In this document: piece after piece, positions 1 to 10,756 of the stretch | Position numbering within the stretch: the first letter of the stretch is position 1 | Layout: each line of letters opens with the position of its first letter | NCBI GenBank assembly: GCA_021229015.1 | Contig: CM037783.1 | Coordinates: forward strand, 29,210,605 to 29,274,604 | Reading direction: 5' to 3' | DNA from: Solen grandis | Lineage: Eukaryota > Mollusca > Bivalvia > Adapedonta > Solenidae | Length of the DNA stretch: 64,000 nucleotides | The notes under the pieces: model-generated | Databases searched by the model: none | Told to the model about the DNA's origin: nothing | The model's input: only the letters and a program-made list of their open reading frames with translations | Position numbers and translations under genes: made by a program

Positions 1-249
1 GCGCAGTTGAAACACTTAAATTTGTCAAATAAATCGATCTTTTTCGTACATTGTAAAATAGAAAGGTGTTCTATTAAAATAAATTATAGATATCTTTTTT
101 TACAGACATACATTTTTTATATATTTCTTGCGTATTTCTCTATAACTTTGGAAATCATAAATAAATCGACAACAGACAATAGGAATTTTATTTTTAGAGA
201 AAGACAGATAGAGGGATATGTAGATGAAAAAAAAATGAGATAGTCATAC
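1..249. other. No gene seen; probable intron of the ShKT gene
   Basis: This is AT-rich sequence downstream of the last linker exon on the minus strand. A donor (gtatga) abuts it at 249, so it should be intron. A 78-codon plus-strand open frame here has no recognisable motif. Confidence 0.5.
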
Positions 250-309
250 CTGAAGACGATCCTGTAATACCGCCCCCAGTTGACCCAGTATTAACGGTCG
301 TTGTGCTGC
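250..309 (-). CDS. Ser/Thr/Gly linker exon, last one visible
   Basis: This is a 60-nt exon (2+57+1, phase 1-1) with acceptor attatag at its high-coordinate end and donor gtatga at its low end. It encodes a Ser/Thr/Gly-rich stretch reading about STTTVNTGSTGGGITGSSS. It follows the ShKT exon at 560-679 in transcript order, and the phase fits. The composition resembles the other linkers but without the regular Met-Thr-Gly repeat. The gene must continue beyond the left edge of the window or end in an unseen exon, because the exon closes with a donor and not a stop. Confidence 0.65.
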
Positions 310-559
310 CTATAATGAAGTAAACACGCATTATTTCCTTTTACAATGACGCATATCTGTAACAAAATGTTTTATAAATTAAAGTCTTCGCTATATCATG
401 CTTAGCATGTATACAAGCATTGGATAAGAAGATAATTAATAGGACTAATAGACATACTTTAGTTCAGGCGAGGGAAAAATTGGTTAATTCAGAGTAGAAT
501 TTAAAATGGGCCGATAAAAGAAAGACAATGAGATTTAATTATAGATAATAATAAGATAC

Positions 560-679
560 ATCCGTAATTACATTTGTTGCAGTGTTTTGCACAGTTCTGT
601 TTCACCCATGCGTCATAGTTGGCATCAGTACAGACGGACGCATCGTACGAAGCGCAGTTTTGAATCATATCAGTGCAGG
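560..679 (-). CDS. ShKT domain exon (third in transcript order)
   Basis: A 120-nt exon (2+117+1) encodes one ShKT (ShK-like, six-cysteine) domain. From the acceptor (ctacaccag) it reads Thr-Cys-Thr-Asp and then the spaced cysteines, with the typical W/Y-x-x-x-C core (DAWVKQNC) and a closing CAKHCNKC. Six cysteines and the Asp after the first fit the family. ShKT domains occur in secreted animal proteins such as metalloproteases, peroxidases, mucin-like proteins and some toxins; the domain alone does not mean toxicity. The downstream boundary is the least certain splice site of the three ShKT exons. The best donor is GGAT|gtatct, which adds Asn-Tyr-Gly after the last cysteine and creates a Cys codon at the junction with 250-309. 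Reading on instead reaches a stop at about 501, so a terminal-exon isoform is possible. Confidence 0.8.
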
Positions 680-699
680 CTGGTGTAGATAAATGTATA

Positions 700-1065
700 T
701 TTGAATAAATCAGTTTAATGTTTATACAATAAATGGAAACTATATTGTTATAAGTATACATTGTAACTGATTGTCAATGTTTATGCAATAAATGGAAACT
801 ATATCGTAATAAATATACATTATAACTGATTGTCAATGTTTATACAATAAATGGAAACTATATCGTAAAAAGTAAACATTTTAATTGATTGTCATTGTTT
901 ATACAATTATCGTAATAAGCATACATTGTAATTGATTGTCAATGTTTATACAATAAATGGATACTATATCGTAATAAGTATACATTGTAATTGATTGTCA
1001 ATGTTTATACAAGAAATGGAAACTACATCATTACATGTATAAGTATACAATGTAACTGATTGAAT
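700..1065. repeat. 59-bp tandem repeat, about 6 copies
   Basis: A unit with the core tgtttatacaataaatgg recurs about every 59 bp (718, 777 and onward), with some shortened copies around 900. It lies in the intron between linker exon 1953-2117 and ShKT exon 560-679. The last unit is partial, near 1060. Confidence 0.85.
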
Positions 1066-1952
1066 ACTCCATTTTATGATGAAAATGAACAACACATTTG
1101 GTTACTTTTTTTTTTCGGGGACAGTGTGCTTCTTTTTATTTTCAAAATACATGTATAACAGTAACTTAAACCATGACTAAGGCCAAAAAAAATTCTGTTT
1201 CGGGCAACCCGACCCTACCTAGCAAAATACCTCCGACCCTAAAGTTTTTAGTGGCCGTTTCTAGTGGTCTTTTGGGGACCGCCGTTTTCCGTAAAATCAT
1301 TCGTCAGCGTTTATTCTTCAAGGTAGTTAATCGTGAATTTACTAGATGACTGTGTCGAAAAGGCGCTTTTAACGATTTGCTTTTATATTAAACAAGCGTC
1401 CTGATGATGCAGACAATTTCATGAAGCATGTCGGCCATACTACCAAACTCCACGCAGTAGTTGCAATCCCTTACAGTTGTAGATAACCACTGCTACCACA
1501 AGTAAAAATTAACAGAATTGAGCTAATTTTCTTTTTTTCCAAAAAAAAAAAAAATATATATATTTTACAGCGAGTGTCATTTACCTAAGTATGTTTTCTT
1601 TAATAAACATCAAATATCGCCTCGTGGTAAAAGAAAATCAATCTAAAAAATAATTTAGCAGACGGAGACGCCATTTTGTTAGTTTACCATCATCACGTGA
1701 CATTTGTGACGGCAGTGATTTTTTTGCTTGTAAGGGAGGTCACTGTGTGGAGTTTGCCATACTATGCGAAATAGTTTACTATTATTTTAAATAACACTGA
1801 CCTTAAGCTTGGCGAAACTGATCCGAAAGCCATTTCTTAAGTTACCTTTTTCCAATTTGGTCACGACGTTATCTTGAACCTTGGCCCTGACCTTTACCCA
1901 ATCATTCAAATATAAGCCTCTATTTTTTATAAGTGAAGCCATTGTTTCATAC
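1066..1952. other. Intron sequence; one possible dispersed repeat
   Basis: No exon is seen. A segment at about 1170-1330 (gggcaacccgaccctacc and following) is less AT-rich than its surroundings and may be a dispersed repeat. This cannot be confirmed without a genome-wide comparison. Confidence 0.35.
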
Positions 1953-2117
1953 TTCCGGTCATGGTTCCGCCGGTCATGGTTCCGCCAGTTCCACCGGTCA
2001 TGGTTCCGCCAGTTCCACCGGTCATAGTTCCGCCAGTTCCGCCGGTCATGGTTCCGCCAGTTCCACCGGTCATGGTTCCGCCAGTTCCACCGGTCATGGT
2101 TCCGCCGGTCATGGAGC
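1953..2117 (-). CDS. Long Met-Thr-Gly repeat linker exon
   Basis: A 165-nt exon (2+162+1, phase 1-1) lies between acceptor ttgaacag and donor gtatga. It encodes about six copies of an octapeptide MTGGTGGT, each from a 24-nt unit, with shorter MTGGT units at both ends. It joins ShKT exon 2522-2638 upstream to ShKT exon 560-679 downstream in frame. No stop appears in several frames on either strand because of the simple GC-rich repeat, so the overlapping open frames on both strands are by-products. It is likely an extended, possibly O-glycosylated spacer, from its Thr content. The repeat should be prone to length change. Confidence 0.8.
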
Positions 2118-2521
2118 CTGTTCAAGAATCCGGTCAAATATTAGAAAATGGTTGCTTTTACTGCTGGCTCGAAGATAACAATGGAAAAAATATTCGCTCA
2201 GCATGGTAGCTCTTTATCTACCTCAAGTATATATCGTCTCCAAATGTCTGAAATATTGTCATTGTGACGTTATAGTCGACAAACAAACAAACATCGTTGA
2301 GTAATGTCAAAGTTATTCACTGATTGTTATACTCGTACCCAGTTATCCGTTTCATTTATCCATTTGTAAACCAGGGTATCCGGTAAATATATGTAGTATT
2401 CATAACTCCTGTGCTTATATGTCCGAACATGTGCCTGCTTGTGTTCCTCGTCATGATAGAGTGAGTGTCAGTACTTTTGTATATGTGTGTACGCCGATGA
2501 AAAGCTGGAATGACTACTTAC
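2118..2521. other. Intron between linker and ShKT exon
   Basis: About 400 bp with no exon, repeat or RNA gene that I can support. It is bounded by a donor gtaagt at its high end and an acceptor cag at its low end, read on the minus strand. Confidence 0.6.
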
Positions 2522-2638
2522 TGCACATGTTACAGGTCAAAGCGCAGTTTTGCTGGGCATACACTTTTGCTCCGGCCGAAGTACAGATGTGGGAGGTCTG
2601 GTCCAGGATGGCGCAGGAGGACGACAGATCATGACAGG
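2522..2638 (-). CDS. ShKT domain exon (second in transcript order)
   Basis: A 117-nt exon (2+114+1) lies between acceptor ttctag and a consensus donor gtaagt. It encodes a ShKT domain beginning Cys-His-Asp-Leu, with the pattern C-x6-C-x7-C then CALTCNMC at the end. The third-cysteine region HICTSAGAKVYAQQNC has the usual spacing, although the usual Trp/Tyr before the fourth cysteine is Val-Tyr. The upstream Met-rich run in the open frame is only the (ATC)n intron microsatellite read through and is not protein. It is preceded by linker 2817-2894 and followed by linker 1953-2117. Confidence 0.85.
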
Positions 2639-2647
2639 CTAGAACAA

Positions 2648-2674
2648 TCATCATCATCATCATCATCATCATCA
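2648..2674. repeat. (ATC)n microsatellite
   Basis: About nine ATC units lie just upstream of the ShKT exon acceptor on the transcribed strand. They are followed by an imprecise AAC-rich tract to about 2700. Confidence 0.9.
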
Positions 2675-2816
2675 ACAACAACACCAACAACAACAAAAAC
2701 ATCATTGTCATTACTATTCTCATTATTTTCATACTTTTTTTATAAAAATAAAAAAAATACGAGCTGCACACCTACAAAATGATAAATTCACAGACAATAT
2801 AAGTTACAATAATTAC

Positions 2817-2894
2817 TTCCGGTCATAGTTCCACCAGTTCCGGTCATGGTTCCACCAGTTCCGGTCATTGTTCCACCAGTTCCGGTCATGGTGC
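2817..2894 (-). CDS. Thr/Gly repeat linker exon
   Basis: A 78-nt exon (2+75+1, phase 1-1) has acceptor atttcag and donor gtaatt. It encodes a heptapeptide repeat MTGTGGT about three times, ending Met-Thr-Gly. The junction with ShKT exon 2522-2638 supplies the Thr codon before the first cysteine. The unit is 21 nt, one codon shorter than the 24-nt unit of exon 1953-2117. Confidence 0.8.
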
Positions 2895-3157
2895 CTGAAA
2901 TTTTTTAAAGTTTGTTATATGAGTCTGATGTAAGGGATCGATCTATACACGGCGAACTGTTTTCCTTATTCCGGTAGCCATGAAGGTATATGTAGTTTGT
3001 GTCGTTTTTTAATTCATAATAACATTAAGTTAAAAATTCAAATCTATTTAAATCAGTTATATTCTATTCATCCTTTGTTCACAGTAAATAGCCACAAATA
3101 CTGATGGCAAGTGTTAATACAAATAAAAAGCAACATGAACTGTAACATGTAATGAAA

Positions 3158-3772
3158 TGGAAAGCCATGGTTGTCTTATACCGTCCTTTTTACAATGTAT
3201 TAATCCGAAGTAACAAAATGTGATTTCATTTTGACATTACAGTAAACGAAAATTCCTTTATATGATTCCAGTCGAAACAATTATGGAAGCAACCGACCTT
3301 ATATCACACCGATATATCAATATATTGAATAAAAAACAAAATATGATACGGGTTCGTCATTTGATCAATCGACTATTTCAATGTATTGAACCGAATCGTC
3401 AATGTATCAACCAATTCATTTGACATTGTATCACACGAACATTTCTTTATATCTGATTTATACACGGACAAACAAGCACGTTATATATATATATCAGCCT
3501 TCTTTTTACAAATGCTGATAGCCCCTTCTGGCTTTCAATGGACGATATATATGTTTATTGAAAATGTCGATCGATATGATGACAAATCATATAATGCTAC
3601 TTCGGATTGATACATTGACAATTCGGTTCAATACATTGAAATTGTATATTGATATAATGACGAATCCGTATCATATATTGCCTTATAGTCCAGTATGTTT
3701 TTAAAATGGTGTGATATAAAGGCAACTGTTGCCATTCCATTGTAAAATACTGTATAAGATTGCCATGGTCTT
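3158..3772. mobile_element. Foldback/MITE-like element with long inverted ends
   Basis: The left half (about 3158-3440) and right half (about 3600-3772) are inverted, diverged copies of each other. The outer pair is ccatggttgtcttata against tataagattgccatgg. Inner pairs include cttatatcacacc against ggtgtgatataaag, and ttcaatgtattgaaccgaat against attcggttcaatacattgaa. The central loop is about 160 bp and there is no transposase. It is a non-autonomous element inside the intron between exons 4520-4636 and 2817-2894. Confidence 0.75.
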
Positions 3773-4519
3773 CCATATAATAAGCTCTCACCAACGACAG
3801 CAATTAAAAAGGAAAGAAACGCACGATAAAGGATAAGAATGTGTTAATGTATAATGAATACTACAGCAGCCATTTCATACACTCATTTCAAGTTCATGTT
3901 TCTATCAGTAGAGCATGATAATTATTGCGTTGTCACATGTCCAAATAATATACTGTTTACGGCATCAGGATACTGAAATATTCCATTCTTTCGATTTGAG
4001 ATAATATTCCATTATTTTGATTCGAGGTAAGCGAGATTCAAGAAAGACATGTGAGGATTAGGACAATGATTAGCACGATGATTGTTAAAGAGATGAAAAA
4101 GATGAAAATTGTGTTACAATATTTTAATCGATTTTGACAAAACTGCCAGTTTTATCCACAGTGAATTAAAGATGAATTCTCAATGGTCAATCGGAATGTA
4201 AACAACAACAACAGCCAAATTAATTATCATAGAGTTGAACTCATCAATATTTACGATCATAATAAATATAACCAAGCATATATCTACCATATTTATTAAA
4301 TTTATCCTGCAAAAAAAAAATACCATTTTTTTTTAAAAAAACGAAATTAAGTTTTTTAATACTTAAAATATAACCTATTTCCTGAACGTATTGGATAAGT
4401 AACACTTTTTTTTCAATAATCGGGTCAAAAAGTGTCCTCCTTTTCCATTTTTACCTCAGCATGTTAAGGTAATATACTAACTCTATTATCAAGAGCATTA
4501 TGACGTCATGCATACGTAC
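3773..4519. other. Intron; nothing recognised
   Basis: AT-rich sequence with homopolymer A/T runs near 4310-4345. I see no exon or repeat family here. Confidence 0.5.
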
Positions 4520-4636
4520 CACCACACAGATTACAGGTCACCGGACAGTTTTCTTTGGCCCAGGCCCGATAGTCAGCCGAGGTACACGTATCGGGACTAT
4601 AAGTCTTACAATCGACCTTGTCCATACAATATGAGG
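4520..4636 (-). CDS. ShKT domain exon (first in transcript order)
   Basis: A 117-nt exon (2+114+1) lies between acceptor ctttgacag and donor gtacgt. It encodes Ser-Tyr-Cys-Met-Asp-Lys and then a full six-cysteine ShKT domain with DYRAWAKENC and CPVTCNLCG. Of the three domains this matches the family pattern best, with Asp after the first cysteine, aromatic-x-x-Trp before the fifth segment, and a closing C-x2-C. The open reading frame is too short to stand out by length. It was found by reading the minus strand between splice sites. Upstream in the transcript are only micro-exons. Confidence 0.85.
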
Positions 4637-5998
4637 CTGTCAAAGCGTATATAAGGCATAAGTAAAGCAACTGTTGGAAAGCCAAACCGGCTAAAAGAGC
4701 TACCTATTAAAAGCTAATAATTTGGCTTTAGTTGACAGGTGAAGGCGGGAGGTGTATTAAGAACGCGGTATGGTCAGAGGCTGGGTTTAGTCTGAAGAAA
4801 GATTCCGGCTTCCAGCATTTAAACATGCAATACATTGCAAAATGGTATTCTTTGATGGTATGCTTTGTGAAGAAGGACAAAGAAAATTTCTGGGAAAGTG
4901 CATTTTTTTTACTCAAATTGTTATCCAATACTTTAAACCTGAGCATTCAAAAATATTGCTAGCATCCGGACCTTTCGATTGGGTTTCAGGTACTTTTTGG
5001 ATTTTTAAAGCGTTAATGGCAGTTATGTACCAGGGTAGTTTTAAAATGAACGCTGGAATTTGGAATCTTTCTAGAAACCCTATATAGCTGTGATAGTATT
5101 ATAAGTATCATGAAGCTCAAAGCGCTTGCTGATTAGCATTGTAAAATTTCGTAATAAAAGAAAAAAATGTAAATTAGATATAATTGATATCAACACTAAA
5201 AGTAAAAATTCAATAGATCTACCTACTCAGATTTGAAATACGCATTTTTATCTAATTTCAATATGCACTTCATTCTAGATAGTGACATCCTAATACATTA
5301 CCTGCAGCTGAAGAGCACCCATAACTAGGCTAGAGTTACTGTCAATTGTTTTCAACATGAGGGGTTGTGGGTTCAAAATTCCTGTAGGAACATTTTTCAT
5401 TATATTTTTCTCTTTGATCATTGATATTTTACCACTCAGATTAGATTTAGAAAGGAAACTGTTTTATTCTAATTTCACAATTTGTGTTGGTATTATCTAG
5501 ATAGATGTACTAAGTTGAATGATAAATATGGTACTTGTATATTGAAAGTATAAAAAATCAAAACCAGTTAGTATTTTTTTTTTGATTTGGCAAGATCATC
5601 AATATAGTTCTTTTATATACTATTTTTATAACTTTGAAATATGACTCTCAATTATGTAGATGTTAGCTATATTTTGCAACAAGCACCGTGAGCATACAAA
5701 TGGTAAAGCCATTCTTTAAAATGGGCTGAATAGGGTAACAATTTATTACATATTTCAAATATCTTGAGTCGACACGATCATTAAAGATACATGTTGTTTT
5801 GTTGTTGTTGTTGATTTTTAACGAATAATGTTATTTGTTTATTATCGAAAATCCATAGCAAAACAATTTTTTTTCAAAAAGAGGATATGACATATTTAGA
5901 GTTTCCTTTTTTTTTCCTTTTAAAGTGACCTTTTGTTGTCTTCAGATAAAAAAAATGTCAACTGATCGAAAACTGTGAGGTGAATTATATTTAAATAA
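4637..5998. other. Intron; SINE-like remnant possible
   Basis: No exon found. A fragment near 5360 (gttgtgggttcaaaattcctg) resembles a tRNA B-box from a decayed SINE, but the rest of a SINE is not evident. Confidence 0.4.
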
Positions 5999-5999
5999 A

Positions 6000-6190
6000 G
6001 GGCTCCGTGGTCCAGTGGTAATATTCCCGACTGCGAATCCGAGGGTTGTGGGTTCGAACTCGATGGGATCAAGGGATCATGGGATCATGACTTTCCCCGG
6101 CGCAAAGTACTGGACCAAACCAGGAACCATTGAAGGGTTATATTAGTTGTAATAACTTGTTTTTCAATCGGCGTGAAATAAATAAATTTG
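6000..6190 (+). mobile_element. tRNA-derived SINE
   Basis: It begins gggctccgtggtccagtggt (A-box-like) and has a B-box gggttcgaactc about 40 bases on, then a non-tRNA body ending near aaataaat. It does not fold into a complete tRNA with a paired acceptor stem, so it is a SINE head and not a tRNA gene. Confidence 0.7.
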
Positions 6191-6430
6191 GAGGATAAAT
6201 TTTGTATACAGGTATTCTTTAAAGAATACAATACAGCCATATTAGGGCCCCACTACCTTAAATTAACCATCAAATAATCGTTGACGTTAAAATAAATTCA
6301 AATTGTTATGACTTGTAAAATAGATCGAAGCAAGACACATAAATAAAAACATATTTCATACTTTTCAATTTAAAAAAAGATAAAAAAAGATGTCTAAATG
6401 CGTCAAGCATCAGCTTAACAATAACCAAAT
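6191..6430. other. Intron; nothing recognised
   Basis: AT-rich spacer between the SINE and the 41-bp minisatellite. Confidence 0.5.
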
Positions 6431-7165
6431 ACACATACACGTATTTAGCTGATGTGCATTATTATAACAATACACATACACGTATTTAGCTGATGTGCAT
6501 TATTATAACAATACACATACACGTATTTAGCTGATGTGCATTATTATAACAATACACATACACGTATTTAGCTGATGTGCATTATTATAACAATACACTA
6601 CACGTATTTAGCTGATGTGCTTTATTATAACATATACACATACACGTATTTAGCTGATGTGCATTATTATAACAATACACATACACGTATTTAGCTGATG
6701 TGCATTATTATAACAATACACATACACGTATTTAGCTGATGTGCATTATTATAACAATACACGTACACGTATTTAGCTGATGTGCACTAATATAACAATA
6801 CACGTACACGTATTTAGCTGATGTGCATTATTATAACAATACACGTACACGTATTTAGCTGATGTGCATTATTATAACAATACACGTACACGTATTTAGC
6901 TGATGTGCATTATTATAGCAATACACTTTACAATACACTACACGTATTTATCACGTATTAAGCCGATGTGCATTATTATAACAATACACGTACACGTATT
7001 TAGCCGATGTGCATTATTATAACAATACACGTACACGTATTAAGCCGATGTACATTATTATAACAATACACGTACACGTATTTAGGTGATGTGCATCACG
7101 TATTAAGCCGATGTGCATTATTATAACAATACACGTACACGTATTAAGCCGATGTACATTATTAT
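6431..7165. repeat. 41-bp minisatellite, about 17-18 copies
   Basis: The unit contains acacgtatttagctgatgtg and attattataac and recurs every 41 bp. Left copies have acacatacacg and right copies acacgtacacg. The last copies read ttaagccgatgt in place of tttagctgatgt, so the array shows block-wise variants. It lies in the intron just downstream of the 12-nt micro-exon. Confidence 0.95.
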
Positions 7166-7381
7166 ATAAAGAATGAAACATCAGCAGGCGTTTGTGAAAA
7201 CAAAAAGCTATATGGTAGTAATAATGATTAAAAACGCTTCTAAGGTCATGTACGATATATGTACGTCATGAACAATATAATTATGTAGGTCATGTACGAT
7301 ATGTGTAGGTCATGTGCGATGTATGCAGGTAAGGTACAATATATGATGTATGAACGTAAACCACAATTCAAAGATAAATAC

Positions 7382-7393
7382 CTCCGGTTCCAC
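7382..7393 (-). CDS. 12-nt Gly/Thr micro-exon
   Basis: Between a good acceptor (gtcttttacag) and donor (gtattt) lie 12 nt, gtggaaccggag. In phase 1-1 they complete Gly and encode Gly-Thr-Gly plus the first base of the next Gly. Composition and phase match the other linker exons and it fits in frame before ShKT exon 4520-4636. Such tiny exons are easily imagined by chance, so the call depends on cDNA. Confidence 0.55.
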
Positions 7394-8218
7394 CTGTAAA
7401 AGACAATTAAAATGAATCCTACAAAATTATATACATGAATTTGTTTAACAATGATTTTAAAAGAAAATATCTACATAAACCATATAGATATCATCAATGC
7501 TGTTGAGGTCAGCAATAGATGCGACAGCCAAACACTGACAGCTGTACTGGTTTGAGAATGTTTAAGAGAGTATACATTTTGTCTTGAAATGTGTCTATCA
7601 GCAAAAACCTAGATTTGTTTAATTCCCTTGCAAAAATATATCTTTAAATAAGTAATTAAATAACGTTATGTCACAAATACGATGCCTTGGAGAAATCAAC
7701 ACTTACTTTGCTATTGTATTCAATATTTTTTGTATGATTTTTTTTTAAATTTTTTATACAACGGCCCTTTTCTTGATATTATATTGTTATCTACGAGACC
7801 AATGTTAATTGATGATATGACTTCACTCTTATGAATGATCCCTAGTAGCTAACTTAACAACAAAACTGTTCGTATATATCTTGCTAGGCAGATAATTGGT
7901 AATTAGAACTGCCCTGTCCTGAACAAATTGACACATTCCCGTTTACTTAAAGGCACACAATGCAGTTATTTTCTATATATACAAAGAAGGAAAATTAAAA
8001 CTAGCCATGATTATTTCTAAAACTTTGCATAATTATAGAGAATTACATTTGAAACTAATTTATGGGGAAAATGGGGGTCACTGATATACTATCTGAGTAT
8101 CTGCCCCTGTTTTTGCTCTTTTTTTCAGTCAATTTCAAGGGCAGATAACTCAATATTTTGGGCTAGCAACACTGCATTATGCACGTATGCCTTTAATATA
8201 TGATTTAAAGTTTCATAC
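7394..8218. other. Intron; nothing recognised
   Basis: About 820 bp of AT-rich sequence without an exon that I can support. Confidence 0.5.
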
Positions 8219-8245
8219 CTGTCATGGTTCCGCCAGTCCCGGTTC
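8219..8245 (-). CDS. 27-nt Thr/Gly micro-exon
   Basis: It has an acceptor after a long T-run (tgtaaag) and donor ACAG|gtatga. The 27 nt (2+24+1) encode TGTGGTMT plus shared Gly codons at both junctions. It differs by one base from the exon at 17796-17822, so the two are recent paralogues at either end of the micro-exon array. Aligned to the 24-nt exons it has one extra Gly codon. Confidence 0.75.
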
Positions 8246-8298
8246 CTTTACAAAAAAAAAATATAAATGAAATAAAATAATAAAAAATAACGTTGAAT

Positions 8299-8465
8299 AT
8301 GAAATCCCTGTAACAGATGTTTATATTTATGCCAGTACGGGTGGGGGGGATATGACGGACTATTGAAATCCCTATAACAGATGTTTATATTTATGCCAGT
8401 ACGGGGGGGGGGATGACGGAATATTGAAATCTCTATAACTGTTTCTATTAATGCCAGTATGGCGG
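8299..8465. repeat. ~64-bp tandem repeat, 3 copies
   Basis: The unit starts gaaatccctgtaacagatgt and contains atttatgccagtacggg followed by a G-run of 6-10. The third copy is shortened and diverged. Confidence 0.85.
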
Positions 8466-9864
8466 GCTCGTGCGATGTAACCTCTGTGACCCCTATCTTC
8501 TAGTCTTAATTTTTAATTTTACTATTTATAATTGCCATATTATTACTTTTACACACTGAGAGAAAAGGAAAATGAAGCGGGAGATCAGTGGTCAATTGTT
8601 TCTTCAACAACAACAACAACAACAAAAAAATCCATTATGTATAATTTTATTCAACAGACGTAACAAACCATCTGGATAGTTTTACATTTATATTAAGTAC
8701 TGGAGTTTTTAGTATAAATACAAATGTAGGAGTCACTTCAGGAAGACCGTGTCGTTATTTTGTCTTAAGTCTCGCTACAACAGTATTTTCAACAAGTCTA
8801 ATGACCTGTATAGAACACATGTCAATAAAAGCATTCGTAAAATGTTAAATTAAAAAATCATTAGCTCATCAATAAAACAACGAAGCTCGACGTAAATAGA
8901 GTGAAATGCTAGGTTTAAGTTCAGGAGCTAAAATAGTTATCCCCCCCCCCCCTCTCCCTGCCAAAAAAAAGGACATTTTTGTGGCCCAACTGTTAAACTG
9001 CTATTACTATTTTCGGCGTAGCTATATATAATTGATTTTGACCTAATTATTGAACCAATCAAATGTTGGTATGCAAATGAAGCCAGAGTAAATGCAATGC
9101 TATTATTGGCTTGTATAATTTATTTTTAGGATATTTAGGATATCCCACCTAAAAATGGGAGTTTCAGGTTATATATCTCTTTCTACTTGATATAGGTACA
9201 TGAAAGGTAACATAGTAATGAGAATTTAATTTTTCAATTTACAATGTACTATGGCAGTCTGATTTATAACAGCTAAATAAGAAGCTGGCGTATGCCTATT
9301 TTTAGACCACAATTTCCCTCAAGTTGTTAAAGCGGACTGGCCTTCAGGGGAGGTAACTACTGCGAATGAGTTATACAGTTTATTGTGGGTAGCTGGAAAC
9401 AATAATCGAATATACGCGATTTATGATCTTTCGGTGTCGTTTGGTTACATAAGAACTGCTTTTATTTTTTTTTAAAAATCAGCAAGTGCATAATACTTAA
9501 TGGAAGTTGGTAGATTAGCTTTTTTTAGTTTGTAAATTATATCCGCTTTGTTATATAGTCTCCACAATACCTCCCATAATCTTGGTATTTATTAACAATT
9601 TTGCTAACGTTTTCAACTTTATAATAGTTTATATCTGTTTTACATGGTACAATTGACAATTATATAGATACCCTGAAAATCTTTTTTAAAGATATTTCTT
9701 GTTTTAATTACTACAGTGTTAAAACCAATATACAGCTCTAATAAATTTGATATATGTTCTTTCTTTTAATCAATGTCAATTTTCTTTTCTATAATTCCGC
9801 TTTTCTTTATAGAAGCTTTATAATGACAGCCATAACCTCAACAGTGAAAGCAAGTTTAATATAC

Positions 9865-9888
9865 CTGTGATTGTGCCCGATCCGGTAC
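9865..9888 (-). CDS. 24-nt micro-exon, type A copy 1
   Basis: The exon lies between acceptor ttttcaag and donor gtatat. Frame 2+21+1 encodes TGSGTIT with Gly shared at both junctions. It is the last of the array in transcript order, followed by a ~1.6 kb intron to exon 8219-8245. The acceptor has a short pyrimidine tract, so inclusion may be variable. Confidence 0.7.
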
Positions 9889-10241
9889 CTTGAAAAGTCA
9901 TGTGGTATTTTACCTATTTGAAATTGCCTCTTAAAACAGTGTGGAATAAAGGCAGTATTTCTTAAGTTAAAGATACCTAAATACACGATTAAAACAAAAC
10001 ACTTTGATAAAAGTTGCTATATTTAGCCCTATCCGATCGAAAAGACCTGAATATGTTTGATAATAAGAATTTAATATAAATTCACTGTTAAGTTAAAAAA
10101 ATATGTATATTAATGTTTCCCTCGGAAAAGAAGTTATTCTGTTTTGCTCTGTGTGTGTGTGTGTTTTGTTATTTTTCCCCACATACTTATGACTCTCTAA
10201 AAAAACCATTACCGTCGACAGTGAAAGCAAGATTAGTATAC

Positions 10242-10265
10242 CTGTATGTGTGCCAGTTCCGGTAC
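10242..10265 (-). CDS. 24-nt micro-exon, type B copy 1
   Basis: It lies between acceptor gtcctcaag and donor gtatac and encodes TGTGTHT with shared Gly codons. It is separated from type-A copy 1 by a 353-nt intron. A 1.4 kb intron separates it from the preceding type-A copy 2, twice the usual length because of the extra block. Confidence 0.7.
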
Positions 10266-10756
10266 CTTGAGGACATAACATAATCTTTGTGATACTTTAA
10301 ATTTTTTAACCTTACTTCGGACATGGATTAAAGTTGATATTTCTTTATAGGTTCACAGACGTAGATTGATAATCCAATTGAAGCAAAGCAAATACAATTG
10401 CACGGTTCAGGGAGACTGTATCGTTATTTTGTCTTAAGTCGCTACAACTGTGTTTCAATTCAGTCTAATGACCTGTACAGAACAAATGTCAATAAAAAGC
10501 ATTCGTAAATTGTTAGCTTAAAAAAATAATTAACTTATCGAAAATAAAATTAAAATTTTGGATTATTTCTTCTTACGTAGCGCGACGTGAATAGAGTTAC
10601 ATGCTAGGTTTAAGTTCAGGAACCACAAAAGTTACCGAAAGATATCAATATTTTTGTGTTCCAACAGTTAAACTGCTTTAAATATATTAGAGGAATTTTA
10701 TTTAATTGCTGCAGTGTTCTAAAATTATCTGAAACTTAGCACTGATCAATAAAAAG

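Noticed and set aside
1927..2209. Several overlapping open frames on both strands over the Met-Thr-Gly repeat
   Set aside because: A short GC-rich tandem repeat without stops opens many frames. Only the minus-strand frame with matching splice sites and phase is kept.
2514..2771. Signal-peptide-like Met/Leu-rich N-terminus in front of the ShKT domain
   Set aside because: The hydrophobic run is the (ATC)n intron microsatellite translated. The splice acceptor at 2639-2640 excludes it.
6431..7165. CRISPR-like array
   Set aside because: Repeats are directly adjacent with no unique spacers, and the DNA is from an animal genome.
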